Shown here in pieces: positions 7,415-15,293 of a DNA stretch of 46,639 bases (positions within the stretch are counted from its first letter, which is position 1; every line of letters starts with the position of its first letter). The stretch is from the NCBI GenBank assembly GCA_035485275.1, contig DATHOE010000043.1:1-46639 (forward strand), given 5' to 3'. The stretch comes from DAIDJD01 sp035485275 (lineage in GTDB: Bacteria; Oederibacteriota; JAJYGY01; DAIDJD01). Made by a program: the position numbers and the translations under genes. The notes beneath the pieces are model-generated. The model ran no database searches and was not told the origin of the DNA. It saw only the letters and a program-made list of their open reading frames with translations.

Positions 7415-8215
7415 GTGCGGCGCATCAAGCTGGTCCTTGAATATGACGGCACGGCCTTCCACGGCTGGCAGTCCCAGAAGAACGCCAGCGCGGTGCAGGA
7501 CCTTCTCCAGGCCAAGCTCACGGTGCTGTTGAAGGAGGACGTGAAGATCGCCGGAGCCGGCCGCACGGACGCGGGCGTCCACGCGCGCGGCCAGGTGGCG
7601 GCCTTCAGCACGGCCTCGGACAAGCCCTGCGCGAAGATGCTCGCCGGCCTCAACGGCCTCCTGCCCAGGGACGTGCGGGTGCGCTCCTGCGAGGAAGCCC
7701 CCGAGGCCTTTGACCCCCGCCGCGATCCCCTCAGCAAAACCTACCGCTACGTCTGGTGGGACGGACCCAGCCACCCGCCCTTCTGGCGCCGCTACAGCTG
7801 GCACGCCCGCCAGAAGCTCGACGACGCGGCCATGGCAGCCGCTGCGGCGCAGCTGGTCGGTGAGCACGACTTCAGCAGCTTCCGCGCCAGCGGCTGCACC
7901 GCCAAGACTCCGGTCCGCAGGATCCTGAAGTCCACCGTGGTCCGCAAAGGCGAACGGGTCACCTTCGAGATCCAGGGCACGGCCTTCCTGCACCAGATGG
8001 TCCGCATCATCGCCGGGACCTTGTATGACGTGGGAATCGGCGCACGGGCGGCGGCCTCCTTGGGCGCCCTGCTCCAGGCCCGCGACCGCAAGCAAGCCGG
8101 CAAAACCGCCCCTCCCGAAGGTCTCATCCTTTGGAACGTGGAATACGGCGCGATCCCAAGGCCGGGCAGGGTCCTGCGGACCCATCCGCCGGCCCCGCCC
8201 AGCCCCATCCACTAG
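7415..8215 (+). CDS. truA: tRNA pseudouridine(38-40) synthase
   Basis: Converts uridines 38-40 in the anticodon stem-loop of many tRNAs to pseudouridine. The protein (266 residues from this start) shows LVLEYDGTAFHGWQSQKN, the catalytic aspartate in GAGRTDAGVHARGQV, SKTYRYVWW and the C-terminal FLHQMVRIIAGTL. The GTG at 7415 gives the usual N-terminus (MRRIKLVLEYDGT). A TTG at 7406, overlapping the asd stop, is possible and adds three residues; neither has a clear ribosome-binding site. It is the last gene before the ribosomal protein promoter. Confidence 0.94.
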   Translation: MRRIKLVLEYDGTAFHGWQSQKNASAVQDLLQAKLTVLLKEDVKIAGAGRTDAGVHARGQVAAFSTASDKPCAKMLAGLNGLLPRDVRVRSCEEAPEAFDPRRDPLSKTYRYVWWDGPSHPPFWRRYSWHARQKLDDAAMAAAAAQLVGEHDFSSFRASGCTAKTPVRRILKSTVVRKGERVTFEIQGTAFLHQMVRIIAGTLYDVGIGARAAASLGALLQARDRKQAGKTAPPEGLILWNVEYGAIPRPGRVLRTHPPAPPSPIH

Positions 8216-8271
8216 GGCCTTCGGCCCCACCCTAGCCCTGGAACTATTTCCCCCTATCGCTGATATTTCCA

Positions 8272-8301
8272 TTGACGGAAGTGGCCCAGAAGCCATAAAA
8301 T
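8272..8301 (+). promoter_or_regulatory. Promoter of rplM-rpsI
   Basis: TTGACG at 8272-8277 is followed after 18 bases by TAAAAT at 8296-8301; CATAAA at 8294 is an alternative -10 with a 16-base spacer. The expected start, near 8308, leaves a leader of about 27 bases before rplM. Confidence 0.6.
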
Positions 8302-8334
8302 TTTCGTCCTTTGGCAATCGGCTCTGGAAGTGAC

Positions 8335-8793
8335 ATGGCAGAAATCACGAAAGTCACCAAGCATTTTTCGCCGCTTGATATCAAGCGGAAGTGGTACGTT
8401 GTGGACGCCTCGGGCAAGAGCCTGGGCCGCCTGGCGGGCCGCATCGCCCTCGTTTTGAGCGGCAAGCACAAGCCGGTCTACACCCCGACCGCTGACCTGG
8501 GCGACCACGTGGTGGTCCTCAACGCCTCCAAGGTGCGCCTGACGGGCAAGAAGCCGGAGCAGAAGATCAAGTTCCGGCACAGCGGCTATCCGGGCGGCGC
8601 GGTCTACACCCGCATGCGCGACATGCTGGAAGTTCGGCCGGAACGGGCCGTGGAATTGGCCGTCAAGGGCATGCTGCCCAAGACCCATTTGGGCCGTAAA
8701 ATGGCCCTGAAATTGAACATCTACAAGGGCGCGGAACACCCGCACAAGGCTCAGAACCCCGAGCCGATGCCCGCCCGCCTTTTGAACCTGTAA
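8335..8793 (+). CDS. rplM: 50S ribosomal protein L13
   Basis: Large-subunit assembly protein L13, 152 residues. It carries the usual WYVVDASGKSLGRLAGRIA start, GDHVVVLNASKVRLTGKK, and RYRHS-like KFRHSGYPGG with the MLPKTHLGRK segment. The ATG at 8335 (MAEITKVTKHF) is chosen; an in-frame TTG at 8311 lies upstream but without a ribosome-binding site, and it falls next to the predicted transcription start. rpsI follows after 12 bases, the nearly universal L13-S9 pair. Confidence 0.97.
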   Translation: MAEITKVTKHFSPLDIKRKWYVVDASGKSLGRLAGRIALVLSGKHKPVYTPTADLGDHVVVLNASKVRLTGKKPEQKIKFRHSGYPGGAVYTRMRDMLEVRPERAVELAVKGMLPKTHLGRKMALKLNIYKGAEHPHKAQNPEPMPARLLNL

Positions 8794-8805
8794 GAAGGGA
8801 ATGAC

Positions 8806-9207
8806 ATGGCGAATCCAGTGATCCAGCGCTACATGGCCATCGGAAGGCGCAAGACCTCCGTGGCGCGTGTGGTCCTCACCTCCGGCACCGGGACCATCCA
8901 GGTCAACGGCCAGGATGCGGACAAGTACTTTTCGCGCCCCACCGCGAGTATCCTGATCCGCATGGCCCTGGTGGCGGTGGACGCGACCTCGAAAGTGGAC
9001 GTGAAGGCGAACTGCAACGGCGGCGGCAAGAGCGGCCAGGCCGGCGCCCTGCGCATGGGCATCGCCCGCGCCCTGTGCAAGCTCGACCCGGACAACCGTC
9101 CGCCCCTGGCCAAAGCCGGATTGATGACCCGCGACCCCCGCATGGTGGAGCGCAAGAAGTACGGCCAGGCCGGTGCCCGTAAGCGCTTCCAGTTCTCCAA
9201 GCGCTAA
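8806..9207 (+). CDS. rpsI: 30S ribosomal protein S9
   Basis: Small-subunit protein S9, 133 residues; its C-terminal tail reaches the decoding centre and contacts P-site tRNA. It shows AIGRRKTSVARVVL near the start, GGGKSGQAGALRMGIARAL in the middle and the conserved end QAGARKRFQFSKR. It is co-transcribed with rplM and closed by a strong terminator. Confidence 0.98.
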   Translation: MANPVIQRYMAIGRRKTSVARVVLTSGTGTIQVNGQDADKYFSRPTASILIRMALVAVDATSKVDVKANCNGGGKSGQAGALRMGIARALCKLDPDNRPPLAKAGLMTRDPRMVERKKYGQAGARKRFQFSKR

Positions 9208-9221
9208 AGAGCCCAAAAACC

Positions 9222-9299
9222 TTGGTTCCAAACAAAGCCCGGATCCTTGGATCCGGGCTTTGTTTTTTTTGTCGGTCAGGAATGGGCATTTGGAACCAA
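9222..9299. repeat. 11-bp inverted repeat flanking the rpsI terminator
   Basis: TTGGTTCCAAA (9222-9232) and its exact reverse complement TTTGGAACCAA (9289-9299) lie either side of the rpsI terminator hairpin. In RNA they could close a longer outer stem around it. They share only the edge base 9232 with the hairpin. Confidence 0.6.
9232..9270 (+). terminator. Strong rho-independent terminator after rpsI
   Basis: ACAAAGCCCGGATCC (9232-9246) and GGATCCGGGCTTTGT (9249-9263) are perfect reverse complements around a two-base centre; in practice this gives about a 14-bp stem with a four-base loop. It is followed by an unbroken T-run to 9270. It separates the ribosomal protein operon from the dcw cluster. 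Confidence 0.95.
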
Positions 9300-9310
9300 A
9301 TCATTATTTT

Positions 9311-9325
9311 TTTCATAATATGAAA
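9311..9325. promoter_or_regulatory. 15-bp palindrome TTTCATA-A-TATGAAA, candidate operator
   Basis: A perfect palindrome (7+1+7) in the AT-rich leader upstream of the mraZ promoter. A 14/15 match occurs at 30473-30487, just past the last gene of the same cluster. The half TGAAACA (9321-9327) is repeated inverted as TGTTTCA at 9370-9376. The binding protein is unknown. Confidence 0.4.
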
Positions 9326-9393
9326 CAATATTAAGCTTAGTCTGGATATGTGGATGGATGGGGCCTGCCTGTTTCATTTTCCGCATTATTTCA

Positions 9394-9421
9394 TTGACCT
9401 GTCCATTGATAACTATATAAT
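9394..9421 (+). promoter_or_regulatory. Main dcw promoter (upstream of mraZ)
   Basis: TTGACC at 9394-9399, a 16-base spacer and a perfect TATAAT at 9416-9421. Transcription should begin near 9428-9430, inside the TGGG-type box array that follows. It is the only clear promoter seen for the roughly 21-kb dcw gene run. Confidence 0.8.
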
Positions 9422-9456
9422 ACCCATCCAGTGGGGTAAAAACCCATGATTTCCCA
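9422..9456 (-). promoter_or_regulatory. MraZ box array (four TGGG-type sites, 10-bp period)
   Basis: On the minus strand TGGGA (9456-9452), TGGGT (9446-9442), CCCCA (9436-9432, which is TGGGG on the plus strand) and TGGGT (9426-9422) lie at exact 10-bp spacing with 5-bp gaps. MraZ is known to bind direct TGGGN repeats separated by 5 bp and to repress its own operon. The array abuts the -10 box and covers the predicted transcription start, a repressing position. Confidence 0.68.
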
Positions 9457-9477
9457 AAAAAACCACCAGGATATCCC

Positions 9478-9930
9478 ATGCCTCTATTTACCGGTCGTTT
9501 TGAATATTCAGTCGACGACAAGGGACGCCTGTCTGTTCCGGCCCGCCTGCGTGAGCAGGTCGAAGTGGAGGGCCAGGAAACCAGCTTCATCATCACCTGC
9601 CTGAATTCCGCCTACCTTTCGATCTACGCCCCCACCGAATTCCAGAGCCTGATCGACGCCATCAGCCAGTCCACCGACGCCCACGCCCGCGAAGCCCTGC
9701 GCCTGACCACCTCCGGCGCGGAGACCTGCCCCTTGGACAAGCAGGGGCGCGTGATGCTTCCGCCCGCCCTGCGCCTGAGCGCGGGCATCGGCCGCGACGT
9801 GGTGATCCTGGGCGTGGCCCGGCGCATCGAAGTCTGGGACCGCGCGCGCGAGGCGGCCCACCGCAGGGAAACGGCCGACTCCGGTGCGCGCCTGCTGGCG
9901 GGCCTCAAGGTCCCTTCAGATCTCATTTAA
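9478..9930 (+). CDS. mraZ: Transcriptional regulator MraZ
   Basis: DNA-binding protein with two tandem AbrB-like MraZ domains, the usual first gene and autorepressor of dcw clusters. The 150-residue protein begins FTGRFEYSVDDKGRLSVPARLR, the first D-x-K-G-R signature, and carries the second copy at PLDKQGRVMLPPALR. It forms ring oligomers in other bacteria that contact successive TGGG boxes, which fits the four-box array at 9422-9456. The ATG at 9478 is preceded by a modest AGGAT. Confidence 0.95.
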   Translation: MPLFTGRFEYSVDDKGRLSVPARLREQVEVEGQETSFIITCLNSAYLSIYAPTEFQSLIDAISQSTDAHAREALRLTTSGAETCPLDKQGRVMLPPALRLSAGIGRDVVILGVARRIEVWDRAREAAHRRETADSGARLLAGLKVPSDLI

Positions 9931-9966
9931 CGCTCCAGTTCCATCAATCAACCCTAAGGAGGATGC

Positions 9967-10308
9967 GTGGAACAACCCATCCGTATTCAGGTGCTTCGCC
10001 TGCGCGGCGAGCTGAACCTGGAGGATATGCTCAAGATCAAGACCCTGGTCGGCGAGTACCTCAAGGCCGGCCTGGTGCACGTCGTGCTCAACCTGGAGAA
10101 CGTCACCCACGTCCATCTGGCGGGCCTGCCCGTGCTCGGCGAGCGCGCCCAGCGCCTGCGCGAATACGGCGGGGACTTCAAGCTGGTCGGCGTCTCACCC
10201 TACCTGCGCCACATCTTCGAACTGGCGGGCGTCAGCGGCCAGTTCGATTTTTGCAGGAGTGAGGAGGAAGCCTCCAACCGTTTCTGCGGGATACAGGCGG
10301 CGGCATGA
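9967..10308 (+). CDS. STAS-domain protein lacking the phosphorylatable serine
   Basis: A 113-residue single STAS domain of the SpoIIAA/anti-sigma-factor-antagonist type. The secondary structure pattern is recognisable: a strand-rich N-terminus, VVLNLENVTHVHLAG, then RLREYGGDFKLVGVSPYLRHIFELAGVSGQFDF. In SpoIIAA-type proteins the DSSG turn carries the serine phosphorylated by an anti-sigma kinase; here that turn reads HLAG, so the switch residue is absent. The start is GTG at 9967 with AAGGAGG upstream; an ATG four bases earlier is in another frame. It lies between mraZ and rsmH, 36 bases after mraZ, and its stop overlaps the rsmH start (ATGA). A role in division or cell wall control is suggested only by position. 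Confidence 0.78.
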   Translation: MEQPIRIQVLRLRGELNLEDMLKIKTLVGEYLKAGLVHVVLNLENVTHVHLAGLPVLGERAQRLREYGGDFKLVGVSPYLRHIFELAGVSGQFDFCRSEEEASNRFCGIQAAA

Positions 10309-11276
10309 GCGAGGCCCGGCATGTGCCGGTGCTGTTGGAGGAGGTGCTCCGGGTCCTTGAACCGGTGCGCTGCGCGGGGCGCCCCAGCCTTTGGCTCGAC
10401 GGAACTTTGGGGATGGGGGGGCACGCCCAAGCCCTTTTGGATGCGGCGGGCGGACAGGCACAACTGCTCGGCTTGGATCGGGACCCGGAAGCGCTGGTCC
10501 TGGCTCAACAGACTTTGCACAGGTTTGGAACACGCGTCCACCTGATGCACAAATCCTTTGCCGGGCTTGTGGACGAAGACCTGGCCGCCCTCCAGCCCCT
10601 CTTGGGGGAGGGCGCCCAGGCCGGCTTTGACGGGATCCTGCTCGACCTGGGGGTCTCCTCCTTCCAGCTGGACACCCCGGAGCGCGGCTTCAGCTTCATG
10701 CGCGAAGGCCCTTTGGACATGCGCATGGACCCCACCCTGGAGCCGAGCGCCGCCGGCTGGCTGGCGGCGGCCGAGGAGGAGGACCTGGCGAAGATCCTCG
10801 CGGAATACGGCGAGGAGCGCCACTCCCGGCGCATGGCCAAGGCGGTGATGGCGGCCCGCGACGAAGGCAGGCTGCGGACGACCCGCGAACTGGCCCAGGT
10901 GGCGGAGAAGGTGCTGGGCCGCCCGCCGAAAGGCCAGATCCATCCGGCCACGCGGCTCTTCCAGGCCCTGCGCCTGGCCGTGAACGACGAACTCCAGGCC
11001 CTGGAAAGCGGGCTGTCCTCCTTGAGCAAGCTGCTTGTCCCCGGGGGGCGCATGGCCGTGATCAGCTTCCATTCCCTGGAAGACCGGCTGGTGAAGGACT
11101 ACTTCCGGCGGGAGGCTACGGACTGCATCTGCCCGCCGGGGCTGCCCGAATGCCGCTGCGGCCACAAGGCCTGGCTGAAGGTCCTGACCCCCAAGCCCTT
11201 GACGGCCGGTTTCGACGAAATCTCTGAGAACCCACGCAGCCGCAGCGCGAAATTGCGCGCGGCCCAGCGGATCTGA
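10305..11276 (+). CDS. rsmH: 16S rRNA (cytosine-1402-N4)-methyltransferase
   Basis: SAM-dependent methylase of C1402 in the 16S rRNA P-site, formerly MraW. The 323-residue protein starts with HVPVLLEEVLRVLEP, then DGTLGMGGHAQALL (SAM motif), LLGLDRDPEAL, GILLDLGVSSFQLD, ERGFSFMREGPLDMRM, and ends with ISFHSLEDRLVKDYFR and NPRSRSAKLRAAQRI. The ATG overlaps the stop of the STAS gene by four bases, indicating translational coupling. Confidence 0.97.
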   Translation: MSEARHVPVLLEEVLRVLEPVRCAGRPSLWLDGTLGMGGHAQALLDAAGGQAQLLGLDRDPEALVLAQQTLHRFGTRVHLMHKSFAGLVDEDLAALQPLLGEGAQAGFDGILLDLGVSSFQLDTPERGFSFMREGPLDMRMDPTLEPSAAGWLAAAEEEDLAKILAEYGEERHSRRMAKAVMAARDEGRLRTTRELAQVAEKVLGRPPKGQIHPATRLFQALRLAVNDELQALESGLSSLSKLLVPGGRMAVISFHSLEDRLVKDYFRREATDCICPPGLPECRCGHKAWLKVLTPKPLTAGFDEISENPRSRSAKLRAAQRI

Positions 11277-11287
11277 CGTGAGGAAGC

Positions 11288-11716
11288 ATGGCGACGGAAC
11301 GCGGATTCTTTAGGGACGCAGGGCCGGTGATCCTGCGCCTGGAGCGCCAGGCCTCCTGGACCCGCATCAACGCGGCCCAGTTCCGCGGCCTGGCCCTGGT
11401 CGTGGCGCTGCTGGCCTTCGGCCTGGCAGCGATCACCTGGGGGCGCGTCCACGTGCTGACCAACGGCTACGAGATCATGGCCCTGCGCGGCCAGCGGGAC
11501 GAGCTGCTGGCCGAACATGTGCGCCTGCAGCGGCGCATCGTGGACATGCAGAGCCTGGACTACGTGGAGACGGCCGCCCGCCAGCGCCTGGGCATGGTGG
11601 ACATCAACCCCAACCAGGTGATCACGCTCCATTCCGAGTCCGCGGCGCAGCGCGTCGAGGACTCGGTGGAAGCCCTCTTCGGCCGCACGTCCAGCCACCC
11701 CGAGGCGCAACCCTAG
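11288..11716 (+). CDS. ftsL: Cell division protein FtsL
   Basis: Small bitopic divisome protein; FtsL pairs with FtsB/FtsQ and activates FtsWI. The 142-residue protein has a roughly 30-residue cytoplasmic N-terminus, one membrane helix (GLALVVALLAFGLAAITW, about 36-53) and a periplasmic coiled coil (RGQRDELLAEHVRLQRRIVDMQSLDYVETAARQRLGM). The pattern ending in an A-R-x-R-L-G-M segment is typical of FtsL. Sequence identity within this family is low, so position between rsmH and ftsI is an important part of the call. Confidence 0.85.
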   Translation: MATERGFFRDAGPVILRLERQASWTRINAAQFRGLALVVALLAFGLAAITWGRVHVLTNGYEIMALRGQRDELLAEHVRLQRRIVDMQSLDYVETAARQRLGMVDINPNQVITLHSESAAQRVEDSVEALFGRTSSHPEAQP

Positions 11717-11718
11717 CT

Positions 11719-13770
11719 ATGCCGGCCCCCGACCCCCAATCGACGCAGCGTCGCATCGGCCGCCTGGCGGCCTTCATGGCGGCGCTCTTCGCCCTGGTGG
11801 TGGCCCGGCTCGTTTACCTTCAGATCATCCGCCGGCCTTTCCTGCTCGAAAAATCCGACCGCCAGCAATTCGCCCGCGTGGACGTGCCCGGGCGCCGCGG
11901 CGTCATCACGGACCGCTACGGCCAGGTCCTGGCCGAGAGCGTGGACACCGAGTCCGTGTTCTGTTCGCCCTCGCTGGTGAAGCCGGGCCAGCGCGCCGGC
12001 CTGGCCCATGTCCTGGCCTCGGTGCTGGGCCTGAACGAATCCGGCGTGCGCCGCCAGCTCGACGCCATGCGGCCCTTCTGGGTGGTGCGCAACGCCAAGA
12101 TCGAGGCCACGGCGCGGCTCAAGGAGCTGAAGATCAATTCGCTCAGCTACGAGGCCGAGACCCGCCGCGTCTACCCGGAGGGGCGCCTGGCGGCCCACGT
12201 GCTGGGATATACGGACGTGGACTGCCGCGGCCTAGACGGCGTGGAGCTCAGCTACAACAGCGTGCTGGAGGGCAAGCCGGGGGTGCAGGAGGTCCTGCGC
12301 GACGCCGCCGGCCGCCAGGTCGCCGGCCAGCAGCTGTGGGTCCAGCGCCCTGTGGACGGCTCCGGGCTGCGCCTGACCCTGGACTCGGACCTCCAGCACA
12401 TCGCCGAGCGCGAACTGCAGAAGGCCTGGCAGAAGTTCCACGCCAAGGGCGGGGCCATCGTGGTGATGGACCCCAGGACAGGCGAGATCCTGGCCATGGC
12501 CTCGGCCCCGGACTTCGACCCCTCCCATCCCGGCGCCTTCGGCCAGGACGCCCGCTGGAACAGGGCCCTGGGCGACGCCTTCGAGCCCGGCTCCACCTTC
12601 AAGGTGGTCACGGCCGCCCTGGCCCTGGAAAAGGGCGTGGTGACGCCCAACACGCCCGTCGACTGCCACGGGGGCAGCGCCGTGTTCTTCGGGCGCACCG
12701 TGCGCGACTACGGCCAGGACCACATGGGCATCGTGCCGTTCAGCACGGTGCTGGCCGACAGCTCCAACATCGGCACGGTGGAGGTGGCGCTGAAGATCGG
12801 GCCCCAGGCCCTGTATGAGGGCATGACCCGCTTCGGCTTCGGCCAGCTCAGCGGCGTGGACCTGCCCGGCGAGACCATCGGCCAGCTGCAGCCCCAGAGC
12901 AAGTGGCAGCCCTCCGCGATGGCCGCCGTGCCCTTCGGGCAGTCCTTCAGCTGCAACCTCCTGCGCGTGCTGGTGACCTACGCCGCCGTGGCAAACGGCG
13001 GCAACCTGGTGCGGCCCCACGTCGTGCAGGCCGTGGTGGGCGATTCCGGCTCGGTCATGGCCCCTGAGCGCAACTTCAACTCGACCCGCGTGATCGGGGA
13101 AACCGTGCGCGGCCAACTGGTCAAGATCCTCGAAGGGGTGGTGGACCGCGGCACCGGCGTGGCCATCGCCCTGCCCGGCTACTCCATCGCCGGCAAGACC
13201 GGCACGGCCCAGAAGTTCGACCTGGCCACCGGCCGCTATTCCAAGACCGCCAGCGTCAGCACCTTCGTCGGCTTCGTGCCGGCCGAGAACCCGGTCTTCG
13301 TCACGGCCGTCATGCTCGACGAGCCGCGGGGCCTGGACCTGGGCGGCTGGACCTCCGGGCCGGTCTTCCGTTCCGTGATGTCCGCGGCGCTCACGGACTA
13401 CAACGTGCCGCCCGACGACAAGATCAGCGCGGAGCAGGACGCCAGCGGCCGGGCCGCGGAGCACAAAGGCGACTGGACCGGCATGTACAAGCGCGGCGTC
13501 CAGGCCGAGGCCGTGGCCGAGGTGGACGTGCCGGACCTGCGCGGCCTCACCGCCGCGAACGCCCGGCTCAAGCTGGCCCGCCTGGGCCTGAGGATGCGGC
13601 TTTTGGGGAAGGCCCAAGCCAAAGCCCGGATCAGCGGCCAGTTCCCCAAGGAGGGCAGCTCCGTGCTGCAGAACTCCACCGTCACCCTGGCCCTGCAGGC
13701 CCAGGACGGGGCCGGCGCCGGCGGGTCGAAGGATTCCAATCTGTTGGCCCGCCTCTTGGGGAGGCAGTGA
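11719..13770 (+). CDS. ftsI: Septal peptidoglycan transpeptidase (PBP3/FtsI) with PASTA domain
   Basis: Class B penicillin-binding protein that cross-links septal peptidoglycan together with FtsW. The 683-residue protein has a membrane anchor at about residues 15-35 (FMAALFALVVARLVYL), a pedestal domain (RRGVITDRYGQVLAES) and the transpeptidase domain with active-site serine in EPGSTFKVV, the S-x-N motif in ADSSNIGTV and the KTGT box in AGKTGTAQKF. A single C-terminal PASTA domain follows (DVPDLRGLTAANARLKLARLGLR to the end). A PASTA domain on FtsI is absent from E. coli but common in Gram-positives and spirochetes. The start has no good ribosome-binding site and lies 2 bases after ftsL. Confidence 0.95.
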   Translation: MPAPDPQSTQRRIGRLAAFMAALFALVVARLVYLQIIRRPFLLEKSDRQQFARVDVPGRRGVITDRYGQVLAESVDTESVFCSPSLVKPGQRAGLAHVLASVLGLNESGVRRQLDAMRPFWVVRNAKIEATARLKELKINSLSYEAETRRVYPEGRLAAHVLGYTDVDCRGLDGVELSYNSVLEGKPGVQEVLRDAAGRQVAGQQLWVQRPVDGSGLRLTLDSDLQHIAERELQKAWQKFHAKGGAIVVMDPRTGEILAMASAPDFDPSHPGAFGQDARWNRALGDAFEPGSTFKVVTAALALEKGVVTPNTPVDCHGGSAVFFGRTVRDYGQDHMGIVPFSTVLADSSNIGTVEVALKIGPQALYEGMTRFGFGQLSGVDLPGETIGQLQPQSKWQPSAMAAVPFGQSFSCNLLRVLVTYAAVANGGNLVRPHVVQAVVGDSGSVMAPERNFNSTRVIGETVRGQLVKILEGVVDRGTGVAIALPGYSIAGKTGTAQKFDLATGRYSKTASVSTFVGFVPAENPVFVTAVMLDEPRGLDLGGWTSGPVFRSVMSAALTDYNVPPDDKISAEQDASGRAAEHKGDWTGMYKRGVQAEAVAEVDVPDLRGLTAANARLKLARLGLRMRLLGKAQAKARISGQFPKEGSSVLQNSTVTLALQAQDGAGAGGSKDSNLLARLLGRQ

Positions 13771-15293
13771 TGGCGGCCTTGCCCAAAGCCTTGCCCCTGG
13801 CGGCGCTGCTGCGCAAAGCGGGGCTTTCCGGTTCCGGGCTCCGCGGCACGGTGACGGGGCTCGAGCACGATTCGCGGCGGGTGAAGGCCGGCGCCGTTTT
13901 TTTTGCCCTGCCTTCGGCTTCCGGCAAGGCCGCGGACACCGCGGCCCACGCCCGCGACGCGGCGGCCAAGGGCGCCCTCGCGGTGGTGGCCAGCCCCGCG
14001 GTCCTGCGCAAGGCAGGCCTGGGCGCCCTGGGCGTGGCCAGCCCGGACGTGGTGGGCGCCTATGCCTGCCTCTGCGCCGCGGCCTACGGCTTCCCGGCGC
14101 GGCGCCTGGAGCTGTCGGGCGTCACGGGCACCAACGGCAAGACCACCACGGCCTTCCTGCTGCGCGGGATCCTGGATCCGGAGCGCCGTTCCTCGGCCTT
14201 GCTGGGCACGGTGGGCTACTGGGTTGGCCGGCGTTTTCACGACGCGCCCAACACCACCCCTTCGGCCCTGGACCTGCAGGCCCTTTTCGCCGAGGCCCTG
14301 GCCGCGGGCTGCGATCGCGCGGTCATGGAGGTCAGCTCGCACGCGCTGGACCAGCGCCGCGTGGAAGGCCTGAGCTACACCGTGGCGCTCTTCACCAACC
14401 TGACCCGCGACCACATGGACTACCACCGTACCGTGGCGGCCTACGCCAAAGCCAAGGCCCGCCTCTTCGGCCTCCTGAAGCCCAGCGGCACGGCGGTGGT
14501 CAACGCGGCCGACCCCTACGCCGCGCGCATGGCCGCCGCGCGCACCCGGGGAGCGCGCGTCCTGCGCTACCACGCCGCGGGCGGGAAGGCGGAACTGCGG
14601 GCCGAGGACGTCGAACTGGGGCTGGACGCCACGCGCTTCACGCTCTGCTTCGGCGGCAAACGCCTGGCCCTGCGTTTCCCCATGCCTGGCCGCTTCAACG
14701 TGGCCAACGCCCTGGCGGCCGCGGGCGGGGCCCTGGCCCAGGGCCGCAGCCTCCATGCGGTCGCCGCGGGCCTGGAGAAGCCCCACCTGCCGCCGGGCCG
14801 TTTCGAGCAGGTGCGCGCGGGCCAGCCCTTCAACGTGGTGGTGGACTACGCCCACACTCCGGACGCCCTGGAGCGCCTGATCAAGACCGCGCGCGAATGC
14901 ACCCCCGGGCGCGTCATCACGGTCTTCGGCTGCGGCGGGGACCGGGACCGCGGCAAGCGGCCGATGATGGGCGCCCTGAGCGCACGCTTAAGCGACCTCA
15001 GCTTCGCCACCTCGGACAATCCGCGCACGGAAAGGCCGGCCGCCATCCTCGACGACATCTTCGCCGGCATCGCGGACAAGGCGCTGCCCAAGGTGCGGCG
15101 CGTCGCTGACCGAGCCAAGGCCATCCGCGCCGCGGTCTCCGCGGCCAGGCCCGGCGACAGCGTCCTGCTGGCGGGCAAGGGGCATGAGGACTACCAGATC
15201 GTGGGCGCGGTGAGGCATCCCTTCGACGACCGGGTCCAGGCGCGGACGGCCTTGGCCGCGCTGGGCTGGGGCCGCGCAAGAGGGAAGCGCTGA
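13770..15293 (+). CDS. murE: UDP-MurNAc-tripeptide synthetase, meso-DAP type
   Basis: Adds the third amino acid to UDP-MurNAc-L-Ala-D-Glu. The protein (507 residues) shows the ATP motif VTGTNGKTTTAFLL, the carbamylated-lysine region, and FGCGGDRDRGKRPMMG. The decisive motif SDNPRTE (DNPR at residues 416-419) is the signature of enzymes that use meso-diaminopimelate; lysine-adding enzymes differ here. The ATG at 13770 overlaps the ftsI stop (TGATG) with GGGAGG upstream; the GTG three bases before is in frame and also possible. Confidence 0.96.
   Translation: MAALPKALPLAALLRKAGLSGSGLRGTVTGLEHDSRRVKAGAVFFALPSASGKAADTAAHARDAAAKGALAVVASPAVLRKAGLGALGVASPDVVGAYACLCAAAYGFPARRLELSGVTGTNGKTTTAFLLRGILDPERRSSALLGTVGYWVGRRFHDAPNTTPSALDLQALFAEALAAGCDRAVMEVSSHALDQRRVEGLSYTVALFTNLTRDHMDYHRTVAAYAKAKARLFGLLKPSGTAVVNAADPYAARMAAARTRGARVLRYHAAGGKAELRAEDVELGLDATRFTLCFGGKRLALRFPMPGRFNVANALAAAGGALAQGRSLHAVAAGLEKPHLPPGRFEQVRAGQPFNVVVDYAHTPDALERLIKTARECTPGRVITVFGCGGDRDRGKRPMMGALSARLSDLSFATSDNPRTERPAAILDDIFAGIADKALPKVRRVADRAKAIRAAVSAARPGDSVLLAGKGHEDYQIVGAVRHPFDDRVQARTALAALGWGRARGKR

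Noticed and set aside
8212..8235. CTAGGG...CCCTAG and GGGCC/GGCCC hairpin after truA as a terminator
   Set aside because: No T-run follows and the stem is short; it cannot be told from chance in GC-rich DNA.
9963..10262. ATG-started frame MRGTTHPYSG over the STAS gene
   Set aside because: It is an Arg/Gly/Pro-rich shadow frame; the GTG at 9967 gives a coherent STAS domain with the same ribosome-binding site.
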